Of a stretch of DNA of 64,000 nucleotides, positions 1 to 10,883 are shown piece by piece; positions within the stretch are counted from its first letter, which is position 1; every line of letters begins with the position of its first letter. The DNA lies in assembly GCA_022495005.1 (NCBI GenBank), contig JAGYXB010001048.1, positions 394,632-458,631 of the forward strand, written 5' to 3'. The position numbers were made by a program, and so were the translations under genes. The notes under the pieces were generated by a model. That model was not told the origin of the DNA. It was given only the letters and a program-made list of their open reading frames with translations, and ran no database searches. The stretch comes from Rhyacophila brunnea. Its lineage: Eukaryota; Arthropoda; Insecta; Trichoptera; Rhyacophilidae.

Positions 1-109
1 TACACATTTATATTTTTTATAAGAATCGATGTTTTTTAAAATAAATATAAAAAATTGAAAACTTAATAAACTAAATTTTAATATTAAATATAATATTAAA
101 AATAATGTG

Positions 110-245
110 ATAATAACGTAACCTGTGTATCAAATATGTGAAAAATTCACATTTTTTAACAATTGTAAGTTTCTTTGACTTAAAAAAAAATCTCAAATTG
201 CAAGTTTCGTATTTTTCCGCTAGGTTCTATGTTGGCATGTAGGAT
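110..245 (-). mobile_element. Half of a TA-foldback element (family H)
   Basis: The segment ends in AAATTGCAAGTTTCGTATTT then TCCGCTAGGT, the same arm that closes the complete element at 10050-10470. Only one arm is present. It abuts the family G element that starts near 245, an association seen again at 51757-52403. Non-coding. Confidence 0.45.
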
Positions 246-640
246 CCCCCTTAAGAAGGTAGGCTTTCAGGCTATACTTCAGCTGAGGCATGGTCTAAAA
301 AGATAGTGACTAGGCGATGCGCGGATTGTGCAAATGACGCGAGCTGAACGAAATATAATTAGTCATAAAAATTCAACATGCGTCCTTTTAATGTTATGTT
401 TATTATTATATTCGTAATAATAATAGTATATTCGTTGACATGTTTTCTTTTTCAAGTACATGCGGTACGTTTTTTAGTCATCTTTACACGATTTAAGAAT
501 ATATTCCTCCGACGCCATCACAAAACAAATTGACGTGCGAACAGGTCGACTATCGCTCTCCGACTGTTGCAAAATATTTGCCGTTTCACTTATGTACGCT
601 CTTAAATAATCCCCTAGTATGGAGTCTTCGCCATTGTTGT
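245..640 (+). mobile_element. Non-autonomous inverted-repeat element, family G, copy 1
   Basis: This ~390-bp segment is clearly related to 56505-56850 (same strand) and to 52042-52403 (opposite strand). Shared blocks include GGCTATACTTCAG, GATTGTGCAAATGACGC, TTACACGATTTAAGAATAT and ATTTGCCGTTTCACT. The ends resemble imperfect inverted repeats of the type TTAAGRGCATACTTCAG. No protein frame is preserved; the minus-strand open frame at 474-737 falls within the repeat and is judged spurious. A short derivative of the outer ends may be present at 35385-35440. Confidence 0.55.
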
Positions 641-803
641 GTTTATGTAGAAATTGTGTATGGCATCTGACAAATTCACATGTGTTTTTTTTTAATGTGT
701 ATTTAGGATTGATAGTACCCCACAAGAAGATCCACACCTGACTGTATAGCTCGCGGCGATAAGATAATGTTTGTAAAGCTCTCCCTAAGTAAATGACTTA
801 TCT

Positions 804-1127
804 TTGATAAGTCTAATTAATAAATACGCACACGTGTATCCACCCACATATTACAAAGAACAATTGAAAACAATCCAATGCGAATCCCTTGTAAGGGGCG
901 TTTATTTGTTATTAATATCGAACGGCACAGATACTCAAGACGGTTGGTGTGTCCTGAGAGAGACCGTAGTGATAGAGGGGCGCCCTGAAATATACTGTCG
1001 AGTAATTAACGGGATTAACTGCTGGCAAAAAGCACTTTGCGCCTTGGATTTAGATTTTAGACAGAGTTTTCTTTCTAACAAGGGCCGGCTCATTGGAGAA
1101 AAGGTAATGCAGGGTTGGAGTTTTTGA
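804..1127 (+). CDS. Unrecognised coding-like open frame (possible exon or relic)
   Basis: An open frame of about 107 codons begins at a TTG, has no ATG until near its end, and stops at 1125-1127. Its base composition is clearly richer in G and C than the flanks, and the predicted residues are well mixed (for example RPEIYCRVINGINCWQKALC). No domain is recognised. The absence of an upstream ATG fits an internal or terminal exon, a retrocopy or a transposon relic better than a complete small gene. GAGAAAAG|GTAATG near 1100 could be a weak splice donor. The segment is not obviously repeated in the window. Confidence 0.3.
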   Translation: MISLINKYAHVYPPTYYKEQLKTIQCESLVRGVYLLLISNGTDTQDGWCVLRETVVIEGRPEIYCRVINGINCWQKALCALDLDFRQSFLSNKGRLIGEKVMQGWSF

Positions 1128-1799
1128 TGTGCCAACAATTACAATGTTATATAGTCACCTCAATACTTACAACTAGATAACTCTGATTTGGTCATTGTAG
1201 GGAAAATGAAATTTAAACTTTACTTGATTAATATAAATCTAAGCTATAATTAATATTTAAAATAAAAATGGAAAATTGCGCTTTTTCTGATTGAGAACAA
1301 TAAAACAATGCTCAATTGAATGAAAAATATTGTAGATATATTATTTTATTTATTTAATGCATTTATGGTTTTAAAGCTGTCTAATATTTTCAAATACAAT
1401 ATTAATACATTTCCAATTATCTGCTGACTTACCTAGTTTTATCATTTCGTAGAGAAGGAAATGTAGAATCACATTCAATAGCTATCCCAAAAACAGTGAA
1501 AATCAAATTATCAATCTATCTATCTATCATTCTGACTGTAACGCATAAACTATCACTCTATGACTTACGTACATTTCCTGAGCTGGCGTCTTTGTTGCGC
1601 GATAGCATATATAGAACACCCACTCACAGTACACAGCCAACATGGCATCCCATGATAAGTGTGGAGTGGTTTTCAGCCAATGAGATTTTATATCGGGTTT
1701 GCCCAAACTGAAGATGGGCAATGTACAATTTTCGTTTATAAGAATGCCTCCATAAACGCAGCGAAAAATCAAACCTCATTTCTTATAAAAAAAAAATTG
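1128..1799. other. AT-rich interval without firm features
   Basis: Mostly A/T-rich sequence. On the minus strand, 1433-1481 is a 49-nt stretch between an AG and a GTAAGT, open in one frame, but the acceptor is mediocre. I do not call it an exon. The open frames at 1496-1844 look random. Confidence 0.4.
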
Positions 1800-1975
1800 A
1801 CCATGTCCGATCCTAATAAGATCATATGGGCCTCCACAGAGTGAATGTTTGTATTAACAGATTTGTTTGTACGAGAAATGGATGTTAGCCATTTGCCCAA
1901 CCTGTTAGGTCCATGATCTGACTCAAACACAATTTGAAAAACAATATGTGCATTTGCCATACACAGGTACCCAAA
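1800..1975 (-). mobile_element. SINE-like dispersed repeat (family E), copy 1
   Basis: The segment begins (on +) with ACCATGTCCGATCCTAATAA and is homologous to 38455-38672 and 58073-58290, more distantly to 36225-36450, with a fragment at 55000-55095. In other copies the right end carries a tRNA-like B box on the minus strand, so this is probably a tRNA-derived SINE. In this copy the tRNA-like head is truncated (ends around ACACAGGTACCCAAAT). Confidence 0.5.
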
Positions 1976-2009
1976 TACACATTTAAAAGAATAAAATATA
2001 GTTTGTTCA

Positions 2010-3270
2010 TAAAACAATTATTAAGTATTTTTTTTAGATTTTTAAAAAATACTAATGCAATGCGTTTTTATCCTCAGTATCAATTTGCAAAATATAATAT
2101 ATAACAGTTCAAGTCTGAAACTTGCTACAAATGAATCTGCAGTATGAAATAACTTAATCATTAGTTATAGTAACTCGTTTTTCAGTTCAACTGGCATAAT
2201 ATTTATATCTATATGTCTGAGAGCCAGTGTACGTTAATTCCTTTCGGGAAAATGCAATTTGATGTTTTTTGTATTCTCAAAGTGATTTACGGCTTTATGG
2301 TTATTTCAAATGGTGTATTGACACTGACGTTGAGGTAGAGACATAATATGACATTTTCTATGATGACAACATTTAATTAATCACTTGCCATTAATGGCAC
2401 ACACGTTATTATGCCCCTTTACCGTTTGCCACTCGACTGTGTATTATTGATGAAGGGCGCGATGAAATAGTCCGGCCGCCGACTTGCTTTCTCCATATTA
2501 TCTGTCTCATTTCACCCGTCCTCAACCGGCCCTGCCCGTCCGCCAGACCGTTTCCCCGTCACGGCATTAAACATTAAACATTTGCCGAAATTCAGCGGAC
2601 CAAAGCCGTGCCATAGACTTTGTACTTGACCAGGAAAACATCTTTAGCATTAAGCGAGCGGTTTGATGCTGTACCAAGGGAGGTTTTAACAAACATATTA
2701 TTATTATACGTAATTAACTTTTAAAGATTTTGCTTGCACGCTGTTGCTGTCAAACCTTTGTAATAGCGGCACGTAATAAGTATAATGTTTTCATGATGAC
2801 TCTAGAATACCGTGCCCGGAAACTTGTACGTATGCAAGTTCGCCGTAAAATGTTGTATCGGAAATATATAGCCGTATATTAAAGACCGTCTAACCTCTTT
2901 GGGTCGTATAGTACTGGCATAAAATTCATGTCTAAATAAAACACGGTTCTTGTAGGTTTACACTTTACAGGAAGTCAGCAGCAAACAAATTTTGAAAGGA
3001 GCCGAAATACTGGATTATTTGTTAGGTTAGAGTTTCATTCTTGAATTCATGAATTTTGCCAAAATCAGTTATGAAAATTGAATTAATGTTCGTATTAAAT
3101 CTAATTAAATTGGAGACCGTTTGGTGTACGATCATCTCTTTCCGATTAGAAAGTTCACGGCGAACTGTGCCTCGGTGAAATGTTTTACGTAAAATTTACA
3201 TGTAACCCTAGAATACATCATTATCAACGTGGTGTTATTTCAATTTGATATCATTCCTCACGTAGAATCT
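2010..3270. other. Non-repetitive interval with a GC-richer island at 2430-2660
   Basis: No coding frame or transposon is recognised. The subsegment around 2430-2660 is much richer in G and C than its surroundings (ATAGTCCGGCCGCCGACTTG, then CCGGCCCTGCCCGTCCGCCA), lacks inverted repeats and is not repeated elsewhere in the window. It is preceded by TTTAATTAATCACTTGCCAT, a homeodomain-like core. This suits a conserved non-coding or regulatory element, but conservation cannot be seen here. Confidence 0.35.
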
Positions 3271-3280
3271 AGATATTGCG

Positions 3281-3500
3281 TTGCTACGTAATTTAACTAT
3301 TTCGTCAACCAGCGGTATTATAGCTCTACCTTTTGGACGTTTTTTACCTCTTGGATACCACTGGATGATTACATCTTTCCAACGATTATTTCTTATTAGA
3401 GCAATGTATTTGAAGTTTTATATAACTCTTGTTCCCTTATCCAATTATTCAGTTGTTTGTCTGTTTGGTACAGCATTCAGCTCTTCATATTACGGTTTTT
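3281..3500 (-). mobile_element. RTE-type LINE 3' open reading frame relic
   Basis: The plus-strand frame reads GRFLPLGYHWMITSFQRLF, which matches the antisense frame of the LINE relic at 29549-30045 (GRFVPLGYHWMTAFVQR). The real coding sense is therefore the minus strand, and the segment is the far C-terminal part of a LINE reverse-transcriptase ORF. The sense frame is degraded and the limits are approximate. Confidence 0.55.
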
Positions 3501-3719
3501 GTAGTTTTTTTTACTGAGCGTCCATGGTTTATACGCAATGTGAATATAATTATATAGTACACACTGGTAGAATGCTTTACAGATCAGGCACAATATAATG
3601 CCACTTTTGAAGATATTATTCAGGAATACAAAGACTACGATTACATTGAAAATGTAGGTATTTCACTTTACTGTAGGTATCAAAGTAATTAACAGTGTGC
3701 TACCTTACCGGAAAGAGAT

Positions 3720-4275
3720 AAACGTATAGCATTGAGGTAAAAATATACGCGTTATTCTTGGAGCATTGCAGACAGTAGTGTTCCGATTTAGTTAGATTCA
3801 GTAAGAACATTAATGTGATATTGCTTGGTATCAAATACCTGATATTTGATAGATACTTACGAGCATGGCCCCCAAACCCTAAAGTGGGCCCCCAGGCCAG
3901 TATCCTTGGTAGGCCCCCCAACCTATCACTAAGATTAAAGACAGTATGGCGCTGCACAGTAACTTTTTCCAAATGGTGTTCGAGGTGAAATTATTACATT
4001 TCTTAGCGATTTTTAGTATTTTTTAATAAATCCACTTGAACTACTGAATTGTCGAGTATCGACACACATCGAAAATTGCATCGCATAACTACATTTTTTA
4101 AAACCATAATCAACATTATCATTCTTTAAATTACAAACATTATGTAAATTATACGATATAATTGTATTTCTAATTTAATAACTTATCTATTATCTTCTGT
4201 ATTTCCTCATTATTTCGGTGCTTCTTATTACGTGTTTATGCTTAGATATGAATTTGATCTCAATACCATACGGCC
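3720..4275. mobile_element. Inverted-repeat DNA element (family D) with nested hAT-like insert
   Basis: Left end GTATAGCATTGAGGT and right end GATCTCAATACCATACGGCC form imperfect terminal inverted repeats. The same ends delimit the simpler copy at 30141-30447 (GGCCGTATAGCATTAAGATC and its near complement). Inside, at about 3864-4125, lies a copy of the CATGGCCC element, inserted after TACTTACGAG exactly as at 11604. The right end of the insert has decayed. Confidence 0.6.
3864..4125. mobile_element. hAT-like element, CATGGCCC family, nested and truncated
   Basis: The segment starts with CATGGCCCCCAAACCC and continues with blocks shared with 11604-11998 (CCAAATGGTGT, TTGTCGAGT, ATCGACACACA). 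The right inverted repeat (GGGCCATG) is not found, so this copy is 3'-incomplete. Confidence 0.55.
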
Positions 4276-4279
4276 ATTC

Positions 4280-5055
4280 ATTATCGATACAGTAGCTCGC
4301 GGTATCGAAACTCTGTAACAGCGAATGTGTGTTTTCAAAATTGGGAATTTAATATTTATATACTTAGTCCATTTTGCTTCAAATTGATCTTAGTGAATGG
4401 CCATCGTAATTAATTGTATTTTTATTTTTTTAAATATAATATGTTATTGTGGAGAGACTACCAACCGATAATAATAAAATGGCGAGCATTTAAGAAGATT
4501 GTTTTTCTGAATACATATGTATGTAGATGCGTTTAATCTGAGTAAACTATTTGACATTAAAAAGTTAATTACGAAAAGTAGCATTTTGAGAAGTAATGAG
4601 AATTTCTAATGGGGATGTGTGTGTGTGTAGTTAAGGTTTTAGTAGAGTATACTATAAAGTCCAAACACCAGCGATTTGCATCACAATTTTGAAGGTTTGT
4701 TTGCCTGAATAATGTCGAGATTATAATACATATAGAGTTTCTCTACATAACACACAGAGAGGCGTAAGTGCCAATTCGCAATATACAAAAGGGCGTAAGT
4801 GCCAATTCGCAACATACAAGAGCGTAAGTGCTATTTTGGAACACACACAGGTGTATGATTAAATAATAATTTTATTGGACGTTCTACCAAAATAATCTCT
4901 TTTACGCCCTTTTGTATTAGTAACCTCGATACTTATTAGTTATTATACTTCACCATTAATCGACTGGATAGGATAGCATAGTAAACATCGAATTAAAGAC
5001 ACTAATTTTAATAAGACACTTTGAAGGATGTGATTGTATTTGTCTTTAGTATATA
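4280..5055. repeat. AT-rich interval with a short tandem repeat at 4759-4918
   Basis: GGCGTAAGTGCCAATTCGCA occurs twice, with a third diverged unit, at 4761-4850 (spacing about 30-37 bp). The complement of the unit edge (TTACGCCCTTTTGTATT) occurs at about 4901-4918, so the block is bracketed by inverted copies of AATACAAAAGGGCGTAA. The rest is unremarkable AT-rich DNA. Confidence 0.5.
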
Positions 5056-5063
5056 CTATAGGA

Positions 5064-5594
5064 CAGGTGTGTCAACTAATTTATACATAAGATCTACGTT
5101 GGAGAAGAAAAATTCTCCGCCATCCACTTTTTCTGAAATTAAGGACTTTATATAATATATAATATAAGTATGGTATTTAATACATATATTCTCATTCTTC
5201 ATGACAGTGACACGTTTTCTTGGACTATTCATTCGGTCAAGATTTAAAATTCGATTAACTCGCGTAGAAAATGAAGGAAAAAACAAAAATTATTGCAAGT
5301 AGACAATTATTCAGAGAAATAATAGCTAACGGCTTAACAAACATGTCAATTTTATTTGACAGTTTGTAGTGATAACCTCTGAAACATATGAAATGAGTCA
5401 CTGCTCTAAGTAATGATATATTAAATATAAAATTACTGTTTATGGTGTTAAAAATAGATAATTAAACATTTTGATAATAGAAATATCTATGATAAATAAA
5501 ATCCCATTATACTTCTAATTTATGATTAAACAAAAAAAATATTTTTGGCACTCGACCAAACATCATTTCGCAATCGACTTTATTGACACCCCTG
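5064..5594. mobile_element. hAT-like non-autonomous element with 8-bp duplication
   Basis: Terminal inverted repeats CAGGTGTGTCAA (5064) and TTGACACCCCTG (to 5594) enclose 531 bp. The flanks are CTATAGGA (5056-5063) and CTATATGA (5595-5602), an 8-bp duplication with one mismatch. This arrangement is diagnostic of hAT transposition. No transposase frame is present; the 76-codon minus frame inside is not recognisable. Confidence 0.75.
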
Positions 5595-5599
5595 CTATA

Positions 5600-7799
5600 T
5601 GATATATTTGTGTTTCGAAGCATATTAATAATAATTATGTATGTATGTTTTATGTAAAAAGATCTTCCTCTATTAGAGATTGACCGAGTATTCTATAGCG
5701 AATTTATGTTACATATATTTTATACATTACCACATATGATTAATATATTTCGTCAAAAGTGAAAAGGTTTTATGGTTTGAAAAATGTATAGCTCTTAGGT
5801 CAAGGTATCAATTTCAAATAATGTAAATAAATAAAAATATATACGAAGTATTTAAAACTTGAAGTCACATTACTTACGTAGGAATACATTTTTAAATTGT
5901 TGATATAAGCGTAGAAGAATATAATTTTGAAAGTATTTAAAAAATAAATTGTAGGGCTTAGGGCTACCTCACCACCCACAGCATCTGTTGGCCGCGGTCA
6001 TTTATGGACTATTGCATCGCGTTGCTGTGGACGGTGGCCCTAATTCATATCATTTCATTTTAATCATATTTTGAAAAATTTACGTTGTCTTTACACAGAA
6101 TCTTTGCACAGGTATGATTTTTTTGTATTTAATTTAACAGCGTACGCTTTTGTTTGTTTCTTCTTTTGTTCGATTATGTCGAAAAGTAAATCGACGACGT
6201 ACACTTTTAAATTTATATATGGAAACGAACCATGATAATTATTTATCTTTAATAAAAAATATATCATTTTTGGACGAAGATTTTATAGGCATCACATATT
6301 TATAAAAATAAAAATATATGATTTCTCAGATGGTATTTTACACGCTGTGCAAGTTTCATTATTATTTGTACAGTAATTTTTGAGTTATAATCGAACAAAT
6401 GAAAATGGGGAGACAGATCACAGAATACATATAATATAATCTTTAATTAGGTACCTATATACATTTTACAAATAACTCATGCATATATTCTTATACCTTT
6501 ATACATTGTTTTTTGTTAAAAGAGAACATAATGATAAATAACAATCATTATATTATTACCAAAATATAATGAAGGGTCTTTAAAAAAATTTCAGTAAAAA
6601 AAACAAAACTCGTTTGAAAATTTGATATTAAACTCGAATATTGTGTAAGTAATTAGATGAACGTTTGTGAGCGGTGAGTACAGTGACTCAAAATAAATAA
6701 CCACAAATAATTAATAAAATTATACTTTTATTAACAAAATACACATTTTATATAATCACAATTTTTGGCACTATAATCTTTACTGGATATTGGCCTCTTT
6801 CTCCATGCTGGACAATCAAGCTTTCCAATAATTGCTTTTGCCGAGCGTCCTTAAATCCCCGTAGTGCAGTTCATTTTAGTTTCAGCCGTTCAGTTCTTCT
6901 TTTGCCATCAAGGGAAACGTACATGGTCCAAGTCACGTTAACTCTTATGCACACAGCCAATCTAACGCAGTTTCTGTCTTTTTAAATACCACGTGACATT
7001 TTCACCCATAGAGGGAGTACAGCTCTTCATAATAACAAATGAGACGCTCCTCTCAAATACATCCATTTTTCTCTCACCTTGTCTCCCGACTCTCAGAGTT
7101 CTCATCCAAACGTTAATACTGGACGCAAGAGAGTGTTATAAATAGTGTAATACTCTCACTGGTCATGATTGGCGTCTTGGGAATTGTTCATCATAAACAA
7201 GAGAGGATATACATGAATGGCATTGCAAAATAAACATTTTACTCTAAATATTATTTTTGTACGTAAGTAAATATTTATTATAGTTAAGTGCAGTTGAATA
7301 TTATTTCCGAGCCAATCCATACAAAGCTCTCGCTTTTTAAAAACAAGTAGCCCTCTTTACGAACATGTGGTTATTTTTTTCTTTATTATTCTGGTGGTGG
7401 TTTTTTTTTATGTTTTTCAACTTTAATTTCTTTTATTTTGTTAACTGTCAATTCATGGTGGAACTGCATTGTATTGTTGTTTTTATTTAATAAAACGCAA
7501 TTTTTTATAGTACTTATTCCACTTTTAATTAATATATTAGAAACCGGTCCTATTAATATATAATATTATTAAATAAAAACAACAATTTTTCAACTTTGTT
7601 GCCGATGATTGTTTTTTTCCTTGGCAATTATTGTCAAAGTATCAAAGTTAAATAAATATGCAATGTGTCAATGTTAATATGCCACGTCGAACATTTGATC
7701 ATAACGGAAAGTCTAGACAAGCATATTAATCGAGGTGCTGCTAAATATCTATGTCTTAAAATACTCTATGTGCATTACACCCGCCGCCCATTACGACAG
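5600..7799. other. AT-rich interval; small hairpin at 5952-6045
   Basis: No gene is supported. At 5952-6045 a short imperfect inverted repeat (CACCACCCACAGC against GCTGTGGACGGTGGCCCTAA) is bordered by TTAGGGC and GCCCTAA and may be a very small Harbinger-type MITE. The segment 6780-7150 is more mixed in composition and unidentified. The remainder is A/T-rich. Confidence 0.35.
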
Positions 7800-7802
7800 C
7801 TA

Positions 7803-7972
7803 GACCCAACCAAAATTTCAGGAAGTAGCAATGTATCTGAATATTTATGAGATGGTGCGAACTAAGTAATAAATTCCCCTCACTACCTGCAAAATATCCT
7901 CATGTGTGGACCCTCCTATGAATATATACACGTAGGTCCTAGACTGCTACTTCCTGCATTTTTTTGTTGCGT
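7803..7972. mobile_element. Tc1/mariner-type MITE
   Basis: The left end GACCCAACCAAAATTTCAGG and right end TTTTTTTGTTGCGTC, with GCTACTTCCTGCA and its complement inside, form ~28-bp inverted repeats around AGGAAGTAGCA. TA occurs on both sides (7801-7802 and 7973-7974), as expected for Tc1/mariner insertion. Length is about 170 bp, non-coding. Confidence 0.65.
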
Positions 7973-8049
7973 CTAGTTATGGTAATGAAATACGAACCAA
8001 TTGCATATTTATCACGGGTTTTTCATATTTTGTAATATGCAAAATGTAT

Positions 8050-8560
8050 CTTAGCCCGCGCGCTCATTAGCCGGCCAGTTGCTGTACCTCAATTCAACGG
8101 CTGGTCGGTAGGCTAACCACCACCCGTTATCGATGCACTACACAGTGATTCCTTCTTACCCCTGAGCAAAGAGTGTATGCTTTATAACTTTGTACTTTTT
8201 TGCAATTTTTTCTACACCGTTACGCCTCTGCCTGATTACCTCGCATAAAATTAGATCAAATGATATCCAGTCATATTAATATTATTATGTAGTACTTAAT
8301 AAACAATTAAATACATTGATAATATATGTAAAAAAAAATTTTAGAATACATTACACCATTGTCATCCTAGAGCCGGAGTGCAAAGTTATGAAGTGGCAAC
8401 TCTACCGTGCCACACTTTATTACTTATGCTTTTCCTATGCCATCTCTCTTCGTACCCAGCTAGTACACGATATAGGTACATGGACTGTGCGTGGTTATGT
8501 TCATCCACCAGCCGTTGCGTCGAGTTGCACCGGCTAGCCGGCGTAATAGGCGGCGGTTCT
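8050..8560. repeat. Inverted-repeat-flanked segment of uncertain class
   Basis: The left arm (TAGCCGGCCAGTTGCTGTAC, then CAATTCAACGGCTGG) and the right arm (CCAGCCGTTGCGTCGAGTTG, then CACCGGCTAGCCGGC) are imperfect inverted copies about 450 bp apart. The overlapping open frames at 8316-8563 lie inside or across the right arm and look non-coding. Probably an old MITE. Confidence 0.35.
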
Positions 8561-8743
8561 TAATCTTGATTTAACTTATTCTGATATCGTAACCGTATAT
8601 ATCGATTCAATTGTCAGTGATTTTATATCTTAGCATAGAAATGTTTAAGTCTGTACTTTGTTGTACCTGTTTAATGTAAGTTTTTTTGAAAACCTGTATA
8701 TGTATTAACAGACATTTTATATATTTAACCAAAAGGTTGGAGC

Positions 8744-9087
8744 CAGTGTTGCCTAGCATTTTAAAAAAATATAAAATAACCTTCTTTTAACAAAACAAAG
8801 ATCGAAAAATAGTTTCGGATTGAGCAACTATTAAAATAGAATTCAAAATTAATGTAAGAAATTTAGTCATCATTTTGTATGTCACATTCATAATAATTTA
8901 GATAAGGTTCAAAAGACCAACATGTTGATTTTTATGCAAATATTCTGGCTTTATTATGAGAAGTTTAAAGCTATTTGACGTATCGAAAAACGCTAGATTT
9001 AACGCCATATGCCAGATGCAATATTTGCAAGCTATACACATATTGAAAAATGCTAGATCTGGCAAAAAAACTAAGTTGGCAACGCTG
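8744..9087. mobile_element. hAT-like non-autonomous element with 8-bp duplication
   Basis: Ends CAGTGTTGCC (8744) and GGCAACGCTG (to 9087) are inverted. Flanks are GTTGGAGC (8736-8743) and GTTAGAGC (9088-9095), seven of eight matching. Length 344 bp. The element at 39329-39542 has related termini (CAGTGTTGCCA). Open frames on both strands here are incidental. Confidence 0.75.
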
Positions 9088-9095
9088 GTTAGAGC

Positions 9096-10047
9096 GGACC
9101 CTTTTTTGAGTTGTTTCGTTCCGGGACCTAACACTTGCTCCAGCTCCGCTCCAGGGTCTGCACTCAACGTTTATTATTCGTCATTTGCATTATTAAAAAG
9201 GTGAGGTTGCTTATCACTCGGCAGTGTTTTCATATATCAAATAATAATTCAGATATAATATTTTCATTGGATTTTAAGACGTAAATTTAATAATAATAAA
9301 AAAATATCTGGAGTAGTGGAGCACTAAAAAACTCCGGGTAAAACCACATTGCTCCACTGCTCCGTGCTCCTAATCTGAGCTCATAGAATATAGGTACCTA
9401 CATCTTTGGTGATTTAGTCATTAGTCATTTACTCGTTTCATACCAAATAGCATTGAAATAAGTCCATCGCTATAATAGGATATAGGTAAATACTATTTTA
9501 TTGTCTCATTATCGTATCTTATTTTATTATAATAATATGTGAATACTACATATATTATGAAAGTAGGTGCTTGACGGTGTTATAATAAAAACAAAATACC
9601 TGTTCATGGAAACCTGGTGCACATGTTCATTCATTCGCATTATTTCCAACATGTAAATACTTCCAATTGTTTCGCTGCAAATAATTCATCCTTGATCCAC
9701 TTAGCTGTACGTATGAATGGGTACAAACGTACGAACATACATCCATATATGGTGTTATTAATAACAATAAAAAAAGCTTTATGATAGTGCATTTATCATT
9801 GTGAATTTACCACTGGTGAATACTATCCCAGTAGTAGGAAAACTGTCGATCGCGTAGAATGTACAATGAATATACAAATAGAAAAATTCAAAATATATTT
9901 CATTTTATACATGCAAAAAAATAGCTGAACTAAGTTGTGTTGAAATAATTGCACAGTTAAATGATGGTGGGATCAAACCCGCCGCCGTATATATGCGAGG
10001 AATGTGTATTGTACGAGGATGAGCGAATTTAAGGCGAATCCTCTACG
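9096..10047. other. AT-rich interval with hairpin and SINE-head fragment
   Basis: A hairpin at about 9310-9363 pairs GGAGTAGTGGAGCA with TGCTCCACTGCTCC. At about 9960-10000 the minus strand reads GGCGGCGGGTTTGATCCCAC, resembling a tRNA-type B box and probably a SINE head fragment. Nothing else is recognised. Confidence 0.35.
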
Positions 10048-10049
10048 TA

Positions 10050-10470
10050 CCAGAGGCACCTAGCGGAAAAATACGAAGGTGGCAATTTGAGACATTTTTT
10101 TGATAATGTACAATTTAAACTATATAATTTAATAAATATGTATCTGAAAACATTAAAAAGAAAATTGTCTTTTATTTTAAGTCAAAGATAAACTTATAAT
10201 TTAAAAAATGTGAATTTGTTAGAGGATCCCATCTTACTATTACGTATTATTTTATGGTCATATTTAATATTAAAATTTAGTTATTAAGTTTTATATAATG
10301 TCTTTCTTCTTCTTTCTGTCTATAAAGTTTATCTTTGACATAAAATAAAAAATATTTTTCTTTTTAATGTTTTCAGATACATATTTATTAATTAATACAG
10401 TTAAAATTGTGAATTATCAAAAAAATGTCTCAAATTGCAAGCTTCGTATTTTTGCACTAGGTGCCTCTGG
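10050..10470. mobile_element. Long foldback DNA element flanked by TA (family H)
   Basis: The left end CCAGAGGCACCTAG and the right end CTAGGTGCCTCTGG are inverted, and homology between the arms continues for roughly 140 bp (ATTTGAGACA, ATATGTATCTGAAAACATTA, CTTTGAC and their complements). TA flanks both ends (10048-10049 and 10471-10472), consistent with Tc1/mariner-type insertion. The loop is about 130 bp with no coding content. Single-arm relatives lie at 110-245 and 51757-51970, with a possible tip at 61984-62000. Confidence 0.7.
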
Positions 10471-10643
10471 TATAATTATATTAACTTTACACATCTCATG
10501 AACAATTTGTGTTTTATCCACAGTTTCAAATGAACTTAAAATACTGTCCGTCAACGTGTTTTAGTATATAAAATGGGTAGACGCTTGGCGAGGCGCTTCG
10601 CAAGGCTTGACGTACTATCATTTTTTGTCATAATAACCTACCC

Positions 10644-10883
10644 TTATTTTTCAGCGATATAAGATCTGTTTAGTTTGTAATTTTTGTACTCCCCTTCTAT
10701 AATGAATTCAGATTTTTTTAATAACCAGTGTATTTCTAATATATCTGCCATGTAAATGTCCTCTTCTACCCTCTTCAAAAAATGCCTGAGAGGGTAAGGC
10801 AACACTACCAACTGACAATGACCCTTGTCACTTAATATAATAGATGCACTGTGCATTGATAGACCACTAATTGGCGAAAGCAC
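10644..10883 (-). CDS. Unrecognised coding-like open frame
   Basis: A 79-codon frame with a balanced residue mix (for example RHFLKRVEEDIYMADILEIH) ends at 10644. The family is not recognised. No splice sites or promoter are evident, and it may be chance or a transposon relic. Confidence 0.2.
   Translation of the reverse strand: MLSPISGLSMHSASIILSDKGHCQLVVLPYPLRHFLKRVEEDIYMADILEIHWLLKKSEFIIEGEYKNYKLNRSYIAEK

Noticed and set aside
1433..1481. Possible minus-strand exon bounded by AG and GTAAGT, open in one frame
   Set aside because: The acceptor is weak and 49 nt is too short to show coding bias. It is listed only as a note.
8316..8563. Two overlapping plus frames
   Set aside because: They cross the right arm of an inverted-repeat segment and have no protein-like pattern.
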